From assembly GCF_900115225.1 (NCBI RefSeq), contig NZ_FOVR01000010.1, positions 62,001-126,000 of the forward strand: DNA of 64,000 bases, written 5' to 3'. Source of the DNA: Cohaesibacter marisflavi. Its GTDB lineage: Bacteria > Pseudomonadota > Alphaproteobacteria > Rhizobiales > Cohaesibacteraceae. Below are positions 29,348 through 39,513 of this stretch, in pieces. Made by a program: the position numbers and the translations under genes. The notes beneath the pieces were generated by a model. The model searched no databases. It was not told where the DNA came from and worked only from the letters and a program-made list of their open reading frames with translations. Numbering within the stretch: the first letter of the stretch is position 1; each line of letters opens with the position of its first letter.

Positions 29348-29395
29348 GACAGCTCCAAAAATGGGAACCTCTTATCGAGAGGCTACAGAACTCGC

Positions 29396-30349
29396 GTGAT
29401 TGATAGCGGAACACAGATTGCAACGGCTCCGTCAGCGGTGTTGATAGCTGGGCCAACGGCCAGCGGCAAGTCTTCTCTTGCACTAAGGCTTGCACAAATC
29501 GTTGATGGCGTGATTATCAACGCCGATTCAATGCAAATTTATGACCAATTGTCTATTCTTTCAGCCCGCCCTACGCCTGAAGAAATGGGAGACGTGGAGC
29601 ATCGGCTCTATGGCTATGTAGACCCGGCCGAGCGCTACTCCGTGGGGCGCTGGCTTGACGACGCGGTGGCTGCCATCACAGATGTCAGGGCAAGGGGGCA
29701 ATGTCCCATTCTGGTTGGTGGCACGGGCCTCTATTTCAAAGCCCTGCTTGAGGGGCTCAATGTGGTGCCTGATGTGCCCGACCCCATTAGGGCCCACTGG
29801 GAGAGCGAGCTTGACCGGTTGCAGAGCCCCGAAGCGCTGCATGCGATCCTTGCCGAACGCGACCCGGACATGGCAGCCACCCTCAAACCCGCAGACGGGC
29901 AGCGCATCCTGCGGGCGCTGGAAATTCTCGATACGACAGGCAAGTCCCTGCTCGAATGGCAAAGGAATCCTGTGCTGCGCCACGATCCGGCCATTGCACA
30001 AGGGGCCATGAAGTTGGCGCTCTGTCCGCCGCGCGATCTGGTTTACAAGAAAATCGAGGCGCGTTTTGATCAGATGGTGGAGCTGGGGGGCATCCGGGAG
30101 GCGGTTCATATGGCCAGCCTCGGGCTTGATCCGGACCTTCCCGCCATGAAGGCGATCGGCGTTTCCTATCTGGCGGACTGTGACGCGGGGCATCTTGACT
30201 ATGAAGAGGCCATCCGCCTGTGCAAACGGGATACACGTCGCTATGCAAAAAGACAGATGACCTGGATCCGCAATCAGATGTCAGATTGGCCCCTTTTTGA
30301 CACCGCAGAGGATGCGATTGCCCATTTTTTGATAGAAATGAAAAAATAG
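29396..30349 (+). CDS. miaA: tRNA dimethylallyltransferase MiaA
   Basis: Adds dimethylallyl to A37 of tRNAs that read codons beginning with U. The 317-aa product has P-loop GPTASGKS at residues 19-26, the DSMQIYDQLSI segment and LVGGTGLYFKALLEG, all typical of MiaA, and ends in a basic RRYAKRQMTWIRNQM segment. The frame is open far upstream, antisense to serB. GTG at 29396 is chosen because it gives a normal length and only ten residues before the first beta strand. A weak AGAGG lies about 13 nt upstream. Confidence 0.92.
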   Translation: MIDSGTQIATAPSAVLIAGPTASGKSSLALRLAQIVDGVIINADSMQIYDQLSILSARPTPEEMGDVEHRLYGYVDPAERYSVGRWLDDAVAAITDVRARGQCPILVGGTGLYFKALLEGLNVVPDVPDPIRAHWESELDRLQSPEALHAILAERDPDMAATLKPADGQRILRALEILDTTGKSLLEWQRNPVLRHDPAIAQGAMKLALCPPRDLVYKKIEARFDQMVELGGIREAVHMASLGLDPDLPAMKAIGVSYLADCDAGHLDYEEAIRLCKRDTRRYAKRQMTWIRNQMSDWPLFDTAEDAIAHFLIEMKK

Positions 30350-30405
30350 GGGGTGGGAAACTGGTCTAATATTGCGAGCATTCCCAAAAATTGTGGCAAA
30401 ACGGG

Positions 30406-30434
30406 TTGACCTTGCCGGATTGAGAGACTAACGT
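30406..30434 (+). promoter_or_regulatory. Candidate promoter of the ilvB leader
   Basis: TTGACC (30406-30411), a 17-nt spacer and TAACGT (30429-30434). This would start transcription near 30441, about 28 nt before the leader peptide. The -35 is good and the -10 is weak. Confidence 0.4.
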
Positions 30435-30468
30435 GCCTCGCGAAACGAACGGAAAGCTTGTAGCGATT

Positions 30469-30525
30469 ATGCGAAATATTCTTGTGATTCTAGTGGGTAG
30501 GCGCGCTGCTGTGATGATTGGGTAA
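30469..30525 (+). CDS. ilv leader peptide (attenuator peptide)
   Basis: An 18-codon ORF, MRNILVILVGRRAAVMIG then TAA. Six consecutive codons specify Ile, Leu, Val, Ile, Leu, Val, and further Val and Ile codons follow. It lies about 220 nt before ilvB and is followed 26 nt later by an intrinsic terminator. This is the classic layout of a branched-chain amino acid attenuator: scarcity of any of the three charged tRNAs would stall the ribosome. ATGATT in the peptide's end can pair with AATCAT just after the stop, giving a pause hairpin. Confidence 0.85.
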   Translation: MRNILVILVGRRAAVMIG

Positions 30526-30550
30526 TCATTGCAAATGGTGGTGCGCGTCT

Positions 30551-30575
30551 AGGGCCTTTGAGGGGCCCTTTTTTA
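30551..30575 (+). terminator. Attenuator terminator of the ilvB operon
   Basis: A GC-rich stem AGGGCC/GGCCCT (30551-30556 with 30564-30569) followed by a run of seven T. It lies between the Ile/Leu/Val leader peptide and ilvB. Upstream GCGC and TGGTGGTGCGCG segments could form competing structures. Confidence 0.82.
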
Positions 30576-30744
30576 TTGCCTGATTGGAAATGACAAAGCG
30601 TGTTTCTTGGTGGATACAAGGTTTGCGGGCGGAAGGGCCAAGGCTGTCGGGAGGAGTGATCAGACGTTCTGATCGATTTCTGACAGATGACTGATAAAAT
30701 GGAGCCTCGTGCTGTGCGAAGGCTCGGGTTTAAGGAATGGATGA

Positions 30745-32514
30745 ATGACACGGCAGATGACGGGTGCTGAGATGGTTATTCGTGCTCTGAAAGATCAGGG
30801 TGTGGACCATATTTTTGGCTATCCTGGGGGCGCGGTTCTCCCGATCTATGATGAAATCTTTCAGCAGGAAGATATTCGTCACATTCTCGTGCGCCACGAA
30901 CAGGGCGCTGGCCATGCAGCAGAGGGCTATGCCCGTTCAACCGGCAAAGTCGGCGTGCTGCTCGTGACCTCTGGTCCTGGCGCCACCAATGCCGTGACCC
31001 CGCTGGCCGATGCGCTGATGGATTCCATTCCTCTGGTTTGCATTACCGGGCAGGTTCCAACCTCCCTGATCGGATCTGATGCCTTTCAGGAGTGCGATAC
31101 CTCCGGCATCACGCGCCCTTGTACCAAGCATAACTATCTGGTTCGCTCCATTGAGGATCTGCCGCGCATTCTGCATGAGGCCTTCTATGTTGCACGTTCC
31201 GGTCGACCAGGGCCGGTTGTTGTTGATATTCCAAAGGATGTCCAGTTCGCGAGCGGCATGTATCATGGACCGAGCAATGTCAGCCACAAGACCTACCATC
31301 CGCAGATCAAGGGTGATCTGGATGCGGTTCGCAAAGCGGTTGAAATGCTGGTTTCTGCCAAGAAGCCGATGCTTTATACCGGCGGCGGCGTCATCAATTC
31401 AGGCGCAGAAGCCTGTCAGATGCTGCGCGAGCTGGTGAGCCTTACCGGTTTCCCTATCACGTCCACGCTGATGGGACTGGGTGCCTATCCGGCATCGGGC
31501 AAGGAATGGCTCGGAATGTTGGGCATGCACGGCACCTATGAAGCCAACATGGCCATGCATGAATGCGATGTGATGCTGTGCGTCGGGGCGCGGTTTGATG
31601 ACCGCATCACCGGGCGGCTTGATGCCTTCTCGCCCAACTCCAAGAAGATCCACATCGATATCGATGCGTCCTCGATCAACAAGATTGTTCGGGTGGATTT
31701 GCCGATTGTTGGTGATGTCGGCCATGTTCTGGAAGATATGGTGCGTATCTGGCGGGCCAGCAGCAAGAAAACCGACAAGGAAGCCTTGGCGACCTGGTGG
31801 GAGCAGATCAAGATCTGGCGCAAGCGCGACTGTCTGGCCTACCGGCCCAATGACGATGTCATCATGCCGCAATATGCCTTGCAGCGCCTGAATGAAAAGC
31901 TGAAGGGCAAGGACTACTATGTCACCACCGAGGTGGGGCAGCATCAGATGTGGGCCGCCCAGTTCCTTGGCTTTGAAGAGCCTCATCGCTGGATGACATC
32001 CGGTGGGCTGGGCACCATGGGCTATGGCTTCCCGGCTGCTTTGGGTGTGCAGACTGCTCATCCGGAAAGTCTGGTTATCGACATTGCCGGTGATGGCTCC
32101 GTTCAGATGAATATTCAGGAGCTTTCGACCGCTATCCAGCATAACCTGCCGGTTAAGATCATGATCCTGAATAACGAGCATCTGGGCATGGTGCGCCAGT
32201 GGCAGCAGCTGTTGCATGGCAACCGGCTTTCGAACTCTTATGTCGAGGCTATGCCGGACTTTGTGAAGCTGGCCGAGGCCTATGGCGCCAAGGGCATTGT
32301 TTGCGACAAGCCGGATCAGCTGGATGCCGCGATTGATGAAATGATTGCCTATGACGGCCCTGTTATTTTCGATTGTCGTGTTGCCAAACTGGCAAACTGT
32401 TTCCCGATGATCCCATCGGGGCGAGCACACAACGATATGCTCTTCTCTGATGAAGCAGAGGACGCGAGCAAGATCGCAACGGCCATTGGGGACGCGGGCA
32501 AAAAGCTCGTCTGA
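30745..32514 (+). CDS. ilvB: Acetolactate synthase large subunit
   Basis: Thiamine-diphosphate enzyme that makes acetolactate or acetohydroxybutyrate, the first common step to Val, Leu and Ile. The 589-aa product has the ThDP-activating glutamate E52 (RHEQGAGHAAEG), the FAD-binding middle domain, and the ThDP/Mg2+ motif beginning GDGSVQMNIQEL and ending LNN. ATG at 30745 has a TAAGGAATGG site. ilvH follows 40 nt downstream, encoding the regulatory subunit, so together they form the holoenzyme. Expression is probably controlled by the leader peptide and terminator upstream. The family is also called ilvI in some genomes. Confidence 0.96.
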   Translation: MTRQMTGAEMVIRALKDQGVDHIFGYPGGAVLPIYDEIFQQEDIRHILVRHEQGAGHAAEGYARSTGKVGVLLVTSGPGATNAVTPLADALMDSIPLVCITGQVPTSLIGSDAFQECDTSGITRPCTKHNYLVRSIEDLPRILHEAFYVARSGRPGPVVVDIPKDVQFASGMYHGPSNVSHKTYHPQIKGDLDAVRKAVEMLVSAKKPMLYTGGGVINSGAEACQMLRELVSLTGFPITSTLMGLGAYPASGKEWLGMLGMHGTYEANMAMHECDVMLCVGARFDDRITGRLDAFSPNSKKIHIDIDASSINKIVRVDLPIVGDVGHVLEDMVRIWRASSKKTDKEALATWWEQIKIWRKRDCLAYRPNDDVIMPQYALQRLNEKLKGKDYYVTTEVGQHQMWAAQFLGFEEPHRWMTSGGLGTMGYGFPAALGVQTAHPESLVIDIAGDGSVQMNIQELSTAIQHNLPVKIMILNNEHLGMVRQWQQLLHGNRLSNSYVEAMPDFVKLAEAYGAKGIVCDKPDQLDAAIDEMIAYDGPVIFDCRVAKLANCFPMIPSGRAHNDMLFSDEAEDASKIATAIGDAGKKLV

Positions 32515-32554
32515 CCGGTAACGCAACACGCATTTCAAAAGAAGGAACGGCAAG

Positions 32555-33097
32555 ATGCAGCAAGGATCTGCCTATTTCATTGAAGAAGTATCGACCGTTG
32601 AAGAAACGCACACGCTCTCTGTTCTGGTGGACAACGAACCGGGTGTGCTGGCGCGCGTAATCGGCCTTTTCTCCGGTCGGGGATACAATATTGACTCTCT
32701 CACGGTGTCGGAAACCTCTCATGAGGACCATATTTCGCGCATCACCATCGTAACGACTGCAACGCCACCTGTGCTGCAACAGATCCGCTCGCAGTTGGGC
32801 CGTCTGGTGCCTGTGCATGAAGTCGCTGATCTGTCGACATTCGAAGTGGCTCCGCTCGAAAGGGAGCTGGCCTTGATCAAAGTCGCGGGAACTGGTGATA
32901 AAAGAGTGGAAGCCCTCAGATTGGCTGATGCATTTCGTGCTACGGTGATCGATGCTACGGCCGAACATTTTGTTTTTGAGATGACTGGTCGGAAAAACAA
33001 GATCGAGCAGTTTATCACTATTATGCAGCCGCTTGGGCTGGTTGAGGTGTGCCGTACCGGTGTGGTGGCCCTGCGGCGCGGACAAGATAAAACCTGA
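32555..33097 (+). CDS. ilvN: Acetolactate synthase small (regulatory) subunit
   Basis: Valine-sensing regulatory subunit of acetohydroxyacid synthase, 180 aa. It has an N-terminal ACT domain (about 18-90, THTLSVLVDNEPGVLARVIG and SGRGYNIDSLTVS) and the C-terminal ALS_ss_C domain (about 95-170, RELALIKV, then MTGRKNKIEQFI). AAGAAGGAACGG provides the ribosome site. It is co-transcribed with ilvB. Also named ilvH in other genomes. Confidence 0.95.
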   Translation: MQQGSAYFIEEVSTVEETHTLSVLVDNEPGVLARVIGLFSGRGYNIDSLTVSETSHEDHISRITIVTTATPPVLQQIRSQLGRLVPVHEVADLSTFEVAPLERELALIKVAGTGDKRVEALRLADAFRATVIDATAEHFVFEMTGRKNKIEQFITIMQPLGLVEVCRTGVVALRRGQDKT

Positions 33098-33224
33098 GGA
33101 TCCCCCTCCGGGTAGCGATTGGGAACCGATTGATCGGGCCTTCTGAAAAAAGCAGATGGCTCGATCAATCCTTCTTCTGCCAGGGTGGCTTTCGTTGGGT
33201 TACCGTTGGAAGGACTGAATTTCT

Positions 33225-33968
33225 ATGAAAACACGATTGAGCGTGAATGTGAATGCAGTGGCCGTGTTGCGCAACCGGCGCGACCTGCCATGGCCCAGTG
33301 TCACGGGATTGGCCCGGATTGCTCTGGAAACCGGAGCAAAGGGCATCACGGTCCACCCACGCCCCGATGAGCGCCACATCCGCGGACAGGATGTGCGGGA
33401 TCTGGCGGATTTGATCCGCTCCGATTTCACCGGCAAGGAACTCTGCCTTGAAGGCTATCCAGACAATCGCTTTTTGGCTCTATGCGAGGAAGCGCGGCCG
33501 GATCAGGTTCTTTTTGTGCCCGACGATCCCTCTCAGCAGACCTCTGACCATGGCTGGGATTTCGAGGCGAATGACGGTTTGCTGCGCCGCTCTGTTGACG
33601 TCATCAAAAACTCGGGCATGAAGGTGTCCCTGTTTGTGAATCCGGAACCGGATCAGCCAGCCAAGGCTGCTGCTGTCGGGGCTGACCGTATCGAAGTCTA
33701 TACCGGCCCTTACGGGGCTTGCTATGCAGATGACGCCCTGGCTGTAACCCGACTTGCCGAAGTGGCTGCCACAGCAAATGCGGCGAAGGAAGCGGGCCTT
33801 GGTGTGAATGCTGGCCACGACCTGACACCGGAGAATCTCCCCGCTCTCATGAAGGAAGTGCCCTTCATTAGGGAAGTGTCCATCGGTCATGGCTTTATTG
33901 CAGAAGCTCTGATTTACGGATTTGAAGAGACAGTTCGCCGTTTTCAGCGGGCGATGAGCGAATTGTAA
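33225..33968 (+). CDS. pdxJ: Pyridoxine 5'-phosphate synthase PdxJ
   Basis: Condenses 1-deoxyxylulose 5-phosphate with aminoacetone phosphate to make pyridoxine phosphate (DXP-dependent vitamin B6 route). The 247-aa TIM-barrel product has TRLSVNVNAVAVLRNRR, the TVHPRPDERHIRGQDV phosphate-site region, a central FVNPEPDQPAKAAAVGADRI and C-terminal NAGHDLTPENLP and VSIGHGFIAEAL. The start is ATG at 33225 behind GTTGGAAGGAC. It lies between ilvN and ilvC on the same strand; PLP is the cofactor of branched-chain transaminase, but co-regulation is only a guess. Confidence 0.94.
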   Translation: MKTRLSVNVNAVAVLRNRRDLPWPSVTGLARIALETGAKGITVHPRPDERHIRGQDVRDLADLIRSDFTGKELCLEGYPDNRFLALCEEARPDQVLFVPDDPSQQTSDHGWDFEANDGLLRRSVDVIKNSGMKVSLFVNPEPDQPAKAAAVGADRIEVYTGPYGACYADDALAVTRLAEVAATANAAKEAGLGVNAGHDLTPENLPALMKEVPFIREVSIGHGFIAEALIYGFEETVRRFQRAMSEL

Positions 33969-34096
33969 GCGGACAATAGCAATCCAGCTCCAATAAGGAG
34001 CAACCAGTTCATATTTGGGCTTGACCTTGATCGCGACATCTTTTAGGCCGAGTTCAAATCTTTCGGTTTCGACCAAATATCAGGCTGTTCGGGTAA

Positions 34097-35152
<1,056 letters not shown>

Positions 35153-35177
35153 GCGTTTTTTCTTCTGTAAATTCTAC

Positions 35178-35212
35178 AAAAATCCCGGTCCTCGTGATCG
35201 GGATTTTTCTTT
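35178..35212 (+). terminator. Intrinsic terminator after ilvC
   Basis: A 13-bp stem with one G-T pair (35178-35190 with 35196-35208), a CTCGT loop and a T-rich tail. Confidence 0.87.
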
Positions 35213-35318
35213 ATTCTTTATTTAGGTTTACCGCGCTTTGATGTTGGTCCACCCAACGGGTTAAGCCTATACTGTCAAGCCCTGCGTCCTTTTGTCATTA
35301 AATTCGGAACGAGACCAC

Positions 35319-36245
35319 ATGTCCAATGCTGAGCATCGCTATTTCACTCTTGATGTGTTCACCAAAGATCTGTTTGCGGGCAATCCGCTGGCAGTGGTGC
35401 TCGATAGTGATGATTTGTCCGATGAACAGATGCAGAAGATCGCCAGAGAGTTCAATTTTTCCGAAACTGTGTTTGTCTGCAAACCCGAGAACAAGGCACA
35501 TAGTGCCTTTTTGCGCATTTTTACACCGACCTTCGAGATGCCTTTTGCCGGTCACCCCACTGTGGGGGCGGCGGTGTTGCTTGGCTTCTTGCGTTTTCCC
35601 GATCTGGAGAGCGAGCAGAATTGCGTAATGCTGCTGGAAGAGAAGGTGGGGCGCATTCGTGCCAAGGTCAAACTGGCGTCAGACGGGATGGGCAAGGCCG
35701 TGTTCGAGGTGCCGCAACTGTCCAAGCCCATGGCATCGGTGCAGTTGGGCTCAAAAGACGAGATTGCCGCTGCGCTGGGATTGCACATCAAGGATATCGG
35801 CTTTGAGAATCACGTGCCGACGGCTTATTCGGCCGGCGTGCCTTTTGCGATGGTGCCCATTCGCAATCTGGAGGCCATGAAACGGGCGCGACCGGTGATG
35901 CCGAGCTGGAGTTCGGCCTTTGGTGCGCATGAGCATAACGATGCCTATCTTTATACGCGCGAAACCACCTGTCATGATTCCGGCTTTCACACGCGCATGT
36001 TTGCTCCGGGAACGGGTACTGTGGAAGATCCTGCAACAGGATCTGCTGCTGCAGCCTTTGCCGGCGTGATTTGCCAGTTCGACAAGCCCGGACAGGGAAG
36101 CCATAAATATCGCATCGAGCAGGGGTTTGAAATGGAGCGCCCGTCCATTATCGAACTGGGAATGGAAGTCGCCGAGGGACGGCTGACAAGTGAGACAATC
36201 GGAGGACGTGTCGTCCTTGTTTCTGAAGGAAAATTGTATATTTAA
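35319..36245 (+). CDS. PhzF family isomerase/epimerase
   Basis: A 308-aa protein of the PhzF (YddE-like) fold, with two half-barrels like diaminopimelate epimerase but no catalytic cysteines. The key acid E49 lies in FNFSETVFV, and TPTFEMPFAGHPTVGAAVLL and EDPATGSAAAAFAG are the family's two signature segments. ATG at 35319 (MSNAEHRYFTLDVF) is preferred to an upstream frame start at 35292. No phenazine genes are nearby, so the substrate is unknown. It may be co-transcribed with the Asp/Glu-racemase-like gene 94 nt downstream. Confidence 0.9.
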   Translation: MSNAEHRYFTLDVFTKDLFAGNPLAVVLDSDDLSDEQMQKIAREFNFSETVFVCKPENKAHSAFLRIFTPTFEMPFAGHPTVGAAVLLGFLRFPDLESEQNCVMLLEEKVGRIRAKVKLASDGMGKAVFEVPQLSKPMASVQLGSKDEIAAALGLHIKDIGFENHVPTAYSAGVPFAMVPIRNLEAMKRARPVMPSWSSAFGAHEHNDAYLYTRETTCHDSGFHTRMFAPGTGTVEDPATGSAAAAFAGVICQFDKPGQGSHKYRIEQGFEMERPSIIELGMEVAEGRLTSETIGGRVVLVSEGKLYI

Positions 36246-36338
36246 CACTGGCGTTGGGTGAAATTTGGTCTTATTGTGCCACCAACAGGCCATCCGCTGA
36301 CCTATTTGTTTCATTCAAGATTGTTCCAGGCGACCCTA

Positions 36339-37010
36339 ATGTCTTTTTCTTTCCTACACAGCATCGAGAGTAACATTGCGCTTTTTTCCGAAGCGCTAGA
36401 AGGCACAAATCTGGTGCCTGAGCAGCATTTCGTGCGGAATGATTTGCTGCAGAAGGTGACCGAACTTGGATATATCGATGCGGACATCGGAGCGGAAATC
36501 GAGCGCGCCATTCTGGAATGCGCCCGCGGGGTCGATTTGTTGCTCGTCACCTGCTCGACGCTCAGCCCGATTGCGGATCGTCTGATGGTTGAAGGGGCGC
36601 CGGTTCTGAGGACCGACCGTCTGTTGGCCGATGATGTGTTCAAAAAGGCCATGTCCAATCCGGGACGTAGCGATATCGCCATTCTCGTTACCGCGCCTTC
36701 TACCATGGAAGCGACCGGCGGGCTGTTCAAGACCTGCCGCGATGTGCTTGGTGCTGAGTCGATTGGTGTCGAAACCATTCTGCTGCCCGAAGTGTGGGAC
36801 ATCTTCCTTGCCGGAGATCTGGAAGGCTATAAAAAGGCCTGCGTGACCGCGCTTGATACTTTCCTTGAGAATGATGACAAATACACCCATGTGGGTGTTG
36901 GCCAGGTATCGATTGCACCGTCGCTGGCCTATTGCAAATCACCGCGCGCTCAGAAGGTGATGTCCGCTTTGAGTGCAACGCGCGCCTACCTGCTCTCTCA
37001 TTATCGCTAA
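36339..37010 (+). CDS. Asp/Glu racemase superfamily protein
   Basis: A 223-aa protein that matches the Asp/Glu racemase fold in outline. The N-terminal strand plus SIESNIALF fits the family's pattern, with a first catalytic cysteine C72 in LLVTCSTLSPIAD. A second Cys is not at an obvious position, so it may be an arylmalonate-decarboxylase-like or regulatory member rather than a true racemase. I chose ATG at 36339 (MSFSFLHSIESNIA) because the 27-residue extension from GTG 36258 does not resemble the family. Substrate unknown. A strong terminator follows. Confidence 0.7.
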   Translation: MSFSFLHSIESNIALFSEALEGTNLVPEQHFVRNDLLQKVTELGYIDADIGAEIERAILECARGVDLLLVTCSTLSPIADRLMVEGAPVLRTDRLLADDVFKKAMSNPGRSDIAILVTAPSTMEATGGLFKTCRDVLGAESIGVETILLPEVWDIFLAGDLEGYKKACVTALDTFLENDDKYTHVGVGQVSIAPSLAYCKSPRAQKVMSALSATRAYLLSHYR

Positions 37011-37056
37011 GAGAGGAAAGGGCTGCGCCAGCGCGCAAGGCCAACTTCGTCAGAAT

Positions 37057-37100
37057 AAAAAAAGCCACGGTGTCGGGTCTTCCGCACCGTGGCTTTTTTG
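37057..37100 (+). terminator. Bidirectional terminator between convergent genes
   Basis: A 15-bp stem AAAAAAGCCACGGTG/CACCGTGGCTTTTTT (about 37058-37072 with 37085-37099). It lies between the racemase-like gene (+) and the chemoreceptor gene (-), with A and T runs on both sides. Confidence 0.9.
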
Positions 37101-37165
37101 TCTTTCTTGCTGCAAGGCATAGCGGCAAGGTCTGGAGAATGGGCTCCAGACCTTCTTCGCCTGCG

Positions 37166-38878
37166 TCAGGCTGCCTGAATATCCTTGAGGAAGCTCTCGA
37201 TGCGGGAGCGCAGTTGCATCGCCTGTTCTGCGGCATTGCGTGAGGCTTCCAGTACATTCTCGGCGGATTGATGGGTATCGGCAACAGAACTGCTGACTGA
37301 AGCCATACGTTCGTTAACCTCGCTGGTACCCACGGAAGCCTGCTGAACGTTGGAGCTGATTTCCATTGTCGCAGAGCCCTGCTGTTCAACGGCGGCGGCG
37401 ATGGAATTGGTATATTCATTCACCTCGGCCATGGTTTCAGAGATCTTGGAAATGGCAGATACCGCTTCCTGAGATGAGGTCTGGATGCCGGAAATCTGGT
37501 TGGAGATCTCCTCGGTGGCCTTGGACGTCTGGTTGGCCAGCTCCTTGACTTCGGCGGCCACGACGGCAAAGCCCTTGCCAGCTTCTCCGGCGCGTGCAGC
37601 CTCGATGGTGGCGTTGAGCGCCAGCAGGTTGGTCTGTTCGGCGATGGCCTGAATGAGGGTCACGACTTCGCCGATCTTCTGGGCCGCCATGTCAAGGCTC
37701 TCGACTTTCTCGTTGGTGGCAACCGACTCATCAGATGCGAGGGACACAACAGACCGTGTCTTGGTGAGCTGCTGTGAGATTTCGCCGATGGAGGCGGAGA
37801 GTTCCTCAGAGGCGGATGCAACCGTCTGGACATTGCTTGCCGCTTCGTTGGAAACAGAAGACGCGCTGTTGGACTGTTCTGCCGTGGTCTCGGCAATTTC
37901 CGTCAGGCGCTGAGCGGTGCCTTCCATGGTTCTTGAGTTTTCGGCGACTGCTTCCAGAATGGACTGAATGTCGTGATCGAACGCCGTTACGGTTTGCAGC
38001 ATCTTCTGCTCGCGCAGTTCGCGTTCTTTGTCGGTTTCCGCTTTATGCTGTTCAAGCTCAAGGCGATGCACATTCTTTTCATTCAGTACGGCAACGGCCG
38101 CAGCCATATCGCCGATTTCGTCTCCGCGAGACTGGTAGGGAATTTCCGAAATCTTGTCATCGCGCGAGATCGCTGCCAACAGATTGGTCATGACGGGCAG
38201 AGGCTTCATCATGCGTTGGCTGGCAAAGAAGGCGAAGGCCACAATCAAGGCGCCAACAACCACCGCCGAGATCAGCAGGCTCTGCAATACGTCACTCAGA
38301 ATGGACTGGACGCGTTCTTTCTGGATGCCGACATAGAGAATGCCGTTGACTTCGTTCGAGGCAGAGAAGATCGGTTGATAGAGCGTGTAATAGGGAACGC
38401 CGAGGATCACGGCTTCACCCACGAATGCCTTGCCTTGCGTGACGACAGGATAAACAGCGCCATTTTGGCCCAAGGGGGTGCCGATGGCTCGTTTGCCGTC
38501 CGGCTTCTTGATGTTGGTTGTCTTGCGCCAGAAATCCCTGCTCTGGTCATCCCATGCAAACACGGTAGCGGTCTCGCCGGTAATGGAGCCAATGCGGTCA
38601 ATCATGTCATGGTCGGAGAATGCGGGTATCTCTTTCATGACGAGGCGACTGATTCCACCAGATGCGTCTCTCGTGACGGTTACATCGGGAAGGCTGGCTT
38701 CAAAAACTTGCGAGGCTACGCGGATGCTGATGGACTGTTGTTGCAGCACATCGGATTTGATCTTGGTGCTGATCGTTGACCAGGTTGCCGTTGCGAGCGC
38801 GATCATACAGATCAACACCGAGCCGATGGTCAGAAATGTCACTTTCTGGGTGAGCTTCAGTTTCGAAAGCAGGTTCAT
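37166..38878 (-). CDS. Methyl-accepting chemotaxis protein with periplasmic Cache domain
   Basis: Transmembrane chemoreceptor of 570 aa. It has TM1 at about residues 12-34 and a periplasmic sensor of about 160 residues resembling the single-Cache/Cache_3-Cache_2 type ([34 protein letters not shown]). TM2 lies at about 196-218, followed by a HAMP domain and the cytoplasmic signalling domain with the conserved hairpin tip ([20 protein letters not shown] region, then [20 protein letters not shown]). There is no C-terminal CheR-tethering pentapeptide. The ligand is unknown. It is monocistronic, between a terminator and a 385-nt AT-rich upstream region. Confidence 0.93.
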   Translation of the reverse strand: MNLLSKLKLTQKVTFLTIGSVLICMIALATATWSTISTKIKSDVLQQQSISIRVASQVFEASLPDVTVTRDASGGISRLVMKEIPAFSDHDMIDRIGSITGETATVFAWDDQSRDFWRKTTNIKKPDGKRAIGTPLGQNGAVYPVVTQGKAFVGEAVILGVPYYTLYQPIFSASNEVNGILYVGIQKERVQSILSDVLQSLLISAVVVGALIVAFAFFASQRMMKPLPVMTNLLAAISRDDKISEIPYQSRGDEIGDMAAAVAVLNEKNVHRLELEQHKAETDKERELREQKMLQTVTAFDHDIQSILEAVAENSRTMEGTAQRLTEIAETTAEQSNSASSVSNEAASNVQTVASASEELSASIGEISQQLTKTRSVVSLASDESVATNEKVESLDMAAQKIGEVVTLIQAIAEQTNLLALNATIEAARAGEAGKGFAVVAAEVKELANQTSKATEEISNQISGIQTSSQEAVSAISKISETMAEVNEYTNSIAAAVEQQGSATMEISSNVQQASVGTSEVNERMASVSSSVADTHQSAENVLEASRNAAEQAMQLRSRIESFLKDIQAA

Positions 38879-39263
38879 ATTTTTCGCCTTTCGACTGTAT
38901 TTTTGTTTCCAGCAACTAATACTGGATATTTATTGGCCGACTTTTCCTTAATCTGTATATTTGAAAAAAGTTATTTAAAAAGCATTTATATATTCGCAAT
39001 TTACAAATACTAAATATGATGTTCACTCAATTAATAGATAGTAATAATTCTAAACTATTGGACTGGACTTCTTTAACTAGCTTTATGCACTTTTTGGTTG
39101 TTATGAAGAGGGAAAATAATTTCTATCGTCGTTTAACTAATATCCTTGCTCGGAATGGTGCATGAAATTTCCTCTTGTTTCCGTGCGTTTAATCGGTTAC
39201 AGATTTTCCTACTGAATGGCAGAGATGCAAAACAGGCTCTGCAAATGTGTGAGAGAGATTTCT
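38879..39263. other. AT-rich intergenic region between the chemoreceptor gene and the leu leader
   Basis: About 385 bases, strikingly AT-rich between 38940 and 39120 compared with its neighbours. It must carry the divergent promoters of the chemoreceptor (-) and the leu leader/leuA (+). No gene is supported. Confidence 0.45.
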
Positions 39264-39371
39264 ATGGCCGCTCCAGAGAGCACAATTGGTCAGATCAAAT
39301 TGGTTGAGCTATCCGCTCCCAACGCTCTCGCTCGCCTAAATTCCGAACTACTCCTCCTTATCTGCCCCTGA
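39264..39371 (+). CDS. leu leader peptide (candidate attenuator peptide)
   Basis: A 35-codon ORF starting MAAPESTIGQIKLVEL that ends ELLLLICP then TGA. Four consecutive Leu codons (CTA CTC CTC CTT) lie five codons before the stop. AGAGAGATTTCT precedes the ATG. It lies 142 nt upstream of leuA. CCCCTGAA, overlapping the stop, can pair with TTCAGGGG at 39411-39418, and CGCTGA/TCGGCG form an inner hairpin, so mutually exclusive structures are possible. No strong U-tract terminator is visible, so the exact mechanism is uncertain. Confidence 0.68.
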   Translation: MAAPESTIGQIKLVELSAPNALARLNSELLLLICP

Positions 39372-39513
39372 ACATCGACAGGCGCTGATCTCATCGGCGG
39401 CGGATCTTCAGGGGATTACAAACTTTTAGGCAGCAGGAAATATTCCAGCCGCTTGTTGGCTTTGCATGTGAACAGACCCATGCGCCACAGTGGCAAAAAG
39501 CAGGATGAGTTCT

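Noticed and set aside
28805-29395. Long N-terminal extension of miaA reaching 28805
   Set aside because: This part is antisense to serB, has Cys/His/Gln-rich shadow composition and no MiaA homology. The enzyme begins just before the P-loop.
31399-32553. 384-codon minus-strand frame opposite ilvB
   Set aside because: Antisense shadow of a conserved ThDP enzyme gene.
36258-36338. 27-residue N-terminal extension of the racemase-like protein from GTG
   Set aside because: The extension has no family resemblance and overlaps the expected ribosome site region; the ATG at 36339 starts exactly at the conserved first strand.
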